Positions 4,584 through 5,348 of a DNA stretch of 5,348 bases are shown piece by piece. Both the position numbers and the translations under genes were made by a program. The stretch is from NCBI GenBank assembly GCA_021798675.1, contig JAJZGE010000174.1:1-5348 (forward strand), in the 5' to 3' direction. Position 1 is the stretch's first letter. Each line of letters starts with the position of its first letter. The notes beneath the pieces are model-generated. The model saw only the letters and a list, made by a program, of their open reading frames with translations. It did not search any database and was not told where the DNA came from. The stretch is from Pseudomonadota bacterium. Its GTDB lineage: Bacteria > Pseudomonadota > Gammaproteobacteria > Xanthomonadales > Rhodanobacteraceae.

Positions 4584-5291
4584 TCATCCGCGCGCTCCCG
4601 GCACCTGCGCATGGAACGGGCAGACCCAGTCGGTCTCGACCCGACGCCCGCTGTACTGCGGCGCCGCCGGGCCCTTGCCGTGCATCGACAGCATCGGGTT
4701 GACCGAGCCGGCATGGGCGCGGTCGCGCTCGATGATCGCCTCGCGCAATTTCTGGTAGCGCCCGTCCGCGCGCAGCTGCTCGAACTGGCTGTGCAGGTTG
4801 AACACCAGCGCCGGCTGGCGGTAGCGCCGCGCCGGCCGGCTCGCGCCCGGATGCAGGCCGACCACGTAGAACGCCTTGCCACCCAGGCTCATGCTGAAAT
4901 GCGCCGAGGCGGGGTCGCTGCTCACCTGCGGGTCCCAGCCGAACTGCCGCCGGTCGAGCGCATGCAGCGCCTGCAGCCGCTGCCACAGCGCCCGCTCGAA
5001 CGCCGCCTCGGTGAGCGTGCGCCCCGGCGCAAACAGCACCACGGCGCTGACGAACACGGCGTCGGCCGGCGCCTCGACGGCAAAGCGCTGCAGCGCCGCG
5101 ACGATCGCCTCGTCGTGCTGCGCGTCCTCCATGTTGCCCGCTTCGATCAGCTGCACCGACTGCCGCGCAAACGCCGCCTTGGCGCCCAGGCAGGGGTAGT
5201 CCGGCGCATCCACGAAGGCGGCCAGCGACAGCGCCGCGGCGGCCGATGCGCTGATCGTTTTCACGCCGACCATGCTGGGGTTGACGCTCAT
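4584..5291 (-). CDS. YqcI/YcgG family protein, GntA-like heme-dependent N-hydroxylase
   Basis: This 235-residue cytoplasmic protein belongs to the YqcI/YcgG family. Characterised relatives are heme enzymes that N-hydroxylate guanidino groups or arginine (GntA of guanitoxin, DcsA of D-cycloserine, AglA). The family blocks occur in order: YPCLGAKAAF (32-41), HFSMSLGGKAFYVVGLHPGA (131-150) with SRPARRY (151-157), LVFNLHSQFEQLR (162-174), ERDRAH (188-193), GSVNPMLSMHG (195-205), and QYSGR followed by DWVCPFH (212-227). Length and motifs look complete. The heme ligand cannot be assigned with certainty; His131, His147 and His167 are candidates in conserved-looking blocks. ATG 5291-5289 is used; the upstream AGG is a weak ribosome site, and Met7 is an alternative start. 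The stop overlaps the DUF1989 start by ATGA, indicating translational coupling and a shared pathway. The hydroxylase role is inferred from the family. Confidence 0.8.
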   Translation of the reverse strand: MSVNPSMVGVKTISASAAAALSLAAFVDAPDYPCLGAKAAFARQSVQLIEAGNMEDAQHDEAIVAALQRFAVEAPADAVFVSAVVLFAPGRTLTEAAFERALWQRLQALHALDRRQFGWDPQVSSDPASAHFSMSLGGKAFYVVGLHPGASRPARRYRQPALVFNLHSQFEQLRADGRYQKLREAIIERDRAHAGSVNPMLSMHGKGPAAPQYSGRRVETDWVCPFHAQVPGARG

Positions 5292-5310
5292 GACCTGGCG
5301 CGAGGCGCAT

Positions 5311-5348
5311 TCAGCGCAGCAGCGCCAGCACGGCCGCCGCGGCCGCTT
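5311..5348 (-). CDS. C-terminal end of an upstream minus-strand gene (unknown)
   Basis: On the minus strand one frame reads AAAAVLALLR then TGA at 5313-5311, with G or C at nearly every third codon position. This fits coding use here and suggests the hydrophobic C-terminus of a protein, possibly a membrane protein. The stop is 19 bp before the GntA-like ATG, consistent with the same operon. A second frame ends with a TGA overlapping that ATG (5290-5288) but has poorer third-position composition. With so few residues, no product can be named. Confidence 0.35.
   Translation of the reverse strand, partial: AAAAAVLALLR

Larger units (their letters stand above)
4210..4587 (-). pseudogene. DUF1989 family gene (urea carboxylase-associated / carboxyguanidine deiminase-like), 5' part truncated by IS
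   Basis: ATG at 4587-4585 opens 101 native codons (MITTIAPRSG to SAEMFRIVY), then 24 IS-encoded residues and TGA at 4212-4210. DUF1989 proteins include the urea carboxylase-associated proteins and the carboxyguanidine deiminase subunits CgdA/CgdB, which hydrolyse C-N bonds in guanidine metabolism. Conserved-looking features here are EGEQVADLVAFN (27-38), SGRSIDYASRIYLSTGD (48-64), and HDFLLSPCS (85-93) with His85, Asp86 and Cys92 as candidate metal or catalytic residues. The start overlaps the TGA of the upstream GntA-like gene as ATGA (4587-4584), with GGGAG about 8 nt before it. Since roughly half the protein is missing, including the second conserved cysteine region, the product is expected to be non-functional. 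The substrate of the intact ancestor is not determinable from sequence. Confidence 0.87.

Noticed and set aside
2732..5291. Urea carboxylase pathway assignment based on DUF1989 alone
   Set aside because: No urea or guanidine carboxylase or allophanate hydrolase is visible, and the coupled partners are a YqcI/YcgG protein and an ATP-grasp ligase, so a different role is more likely.
4210..5310. 366-codon minus-strand frame as one protein
   Set aside because: Only its last part (4587 onward) is the DUF1989 sequence. The earlier portion is an out-of-frame shadow of the GntA-like gene, which carries the recognisable YqcI/YcgG motifs.
1..5348. CRISPR arrays, tRNA or rRNA genes, riboswitches
   Set aside because: No regularly spaced repeats, no cloverleaf-like segments and no rRNA-like sequence were seen on either strand.

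Overview
The window is GC-rich chromosomal DNA from a proteobacterium. A Xanthomonadales-type gammaproteobacterium (for example Rhodanobacteraceae) is my best guess, from the high GC, the strong G/C third-position bias, a REP-like palindrome and the IS5-type transposase. This assignment is inferred, since no marker gene is present.

Layout from left to right. (1) Positions 1-178 hold the 3' end of a plus-strand membrane protein of the UPF0104/YbhN (lysylphosphatidylglycerol synthase TM-like) family. (2) A REP-like palindrome at 196-227 lies in the convergent intergenic gap. (3) A complete minus-strand type II toxin-antitoxin module follows at 294-1363. It has an Xre/MbcA/ParS-type antitoxin with an unusual lysine-rich N-terminal tail and a RES-domain toxin starting at a TTG that overlaps the antitoxin stop. 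A perfect 16-bp palindrome abutting a TACAAT -10 box upstream is a good autoregulatory operator candidate. Base composition here is visibly less GC-rich than in the flanks, which suggests acquisition. (4) Positions 1364-1634 contain this promoter region, a short unrecognised coding-like remnant and a 12-bp direct repeat.

(5) From 1635 to the right edge runs a tightly packed minus-strand operon, read right to left. In order it encodes the last residues of an unknown gene, a YqcI/YcgG (GntA-like, heme-dependent N-hydroxylase family) protein, a DUF1989 protein (urea carboxylase-associated / carboxyguanidine deiminase family) and an ATP-grasp ligase. The last three ORFs are linked by ATGA stop/start overlaps, so in the ancestral state they were translationally coupled.

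(6) A complete IS5-family element (3021-4284) with 13/14-matching terminal inverted repeats and a 4-bp GTAG target duplication has inserted into the DUF1989 gene. Removing the element plus one GTAG copy restores a perfect 195-codon frame across the junction.

The most interesting point is the combination of a heme N-hydroxylase-like protein, a C-N hydrolase-like DUF1989 protein and an ATP-grasp ligase. It resembles the logic of small N-hydroxyguanidine/hydroxyurea-derived pathways such as the DcsA/DcsB/DcsG steps of D-cycloserine synthesis. It may be an undescribed guanidino-compound pathway, inactivated in this strain by the IS. The biochemical proposal is inference. The gene families and the insertion are read directly from the sequence.
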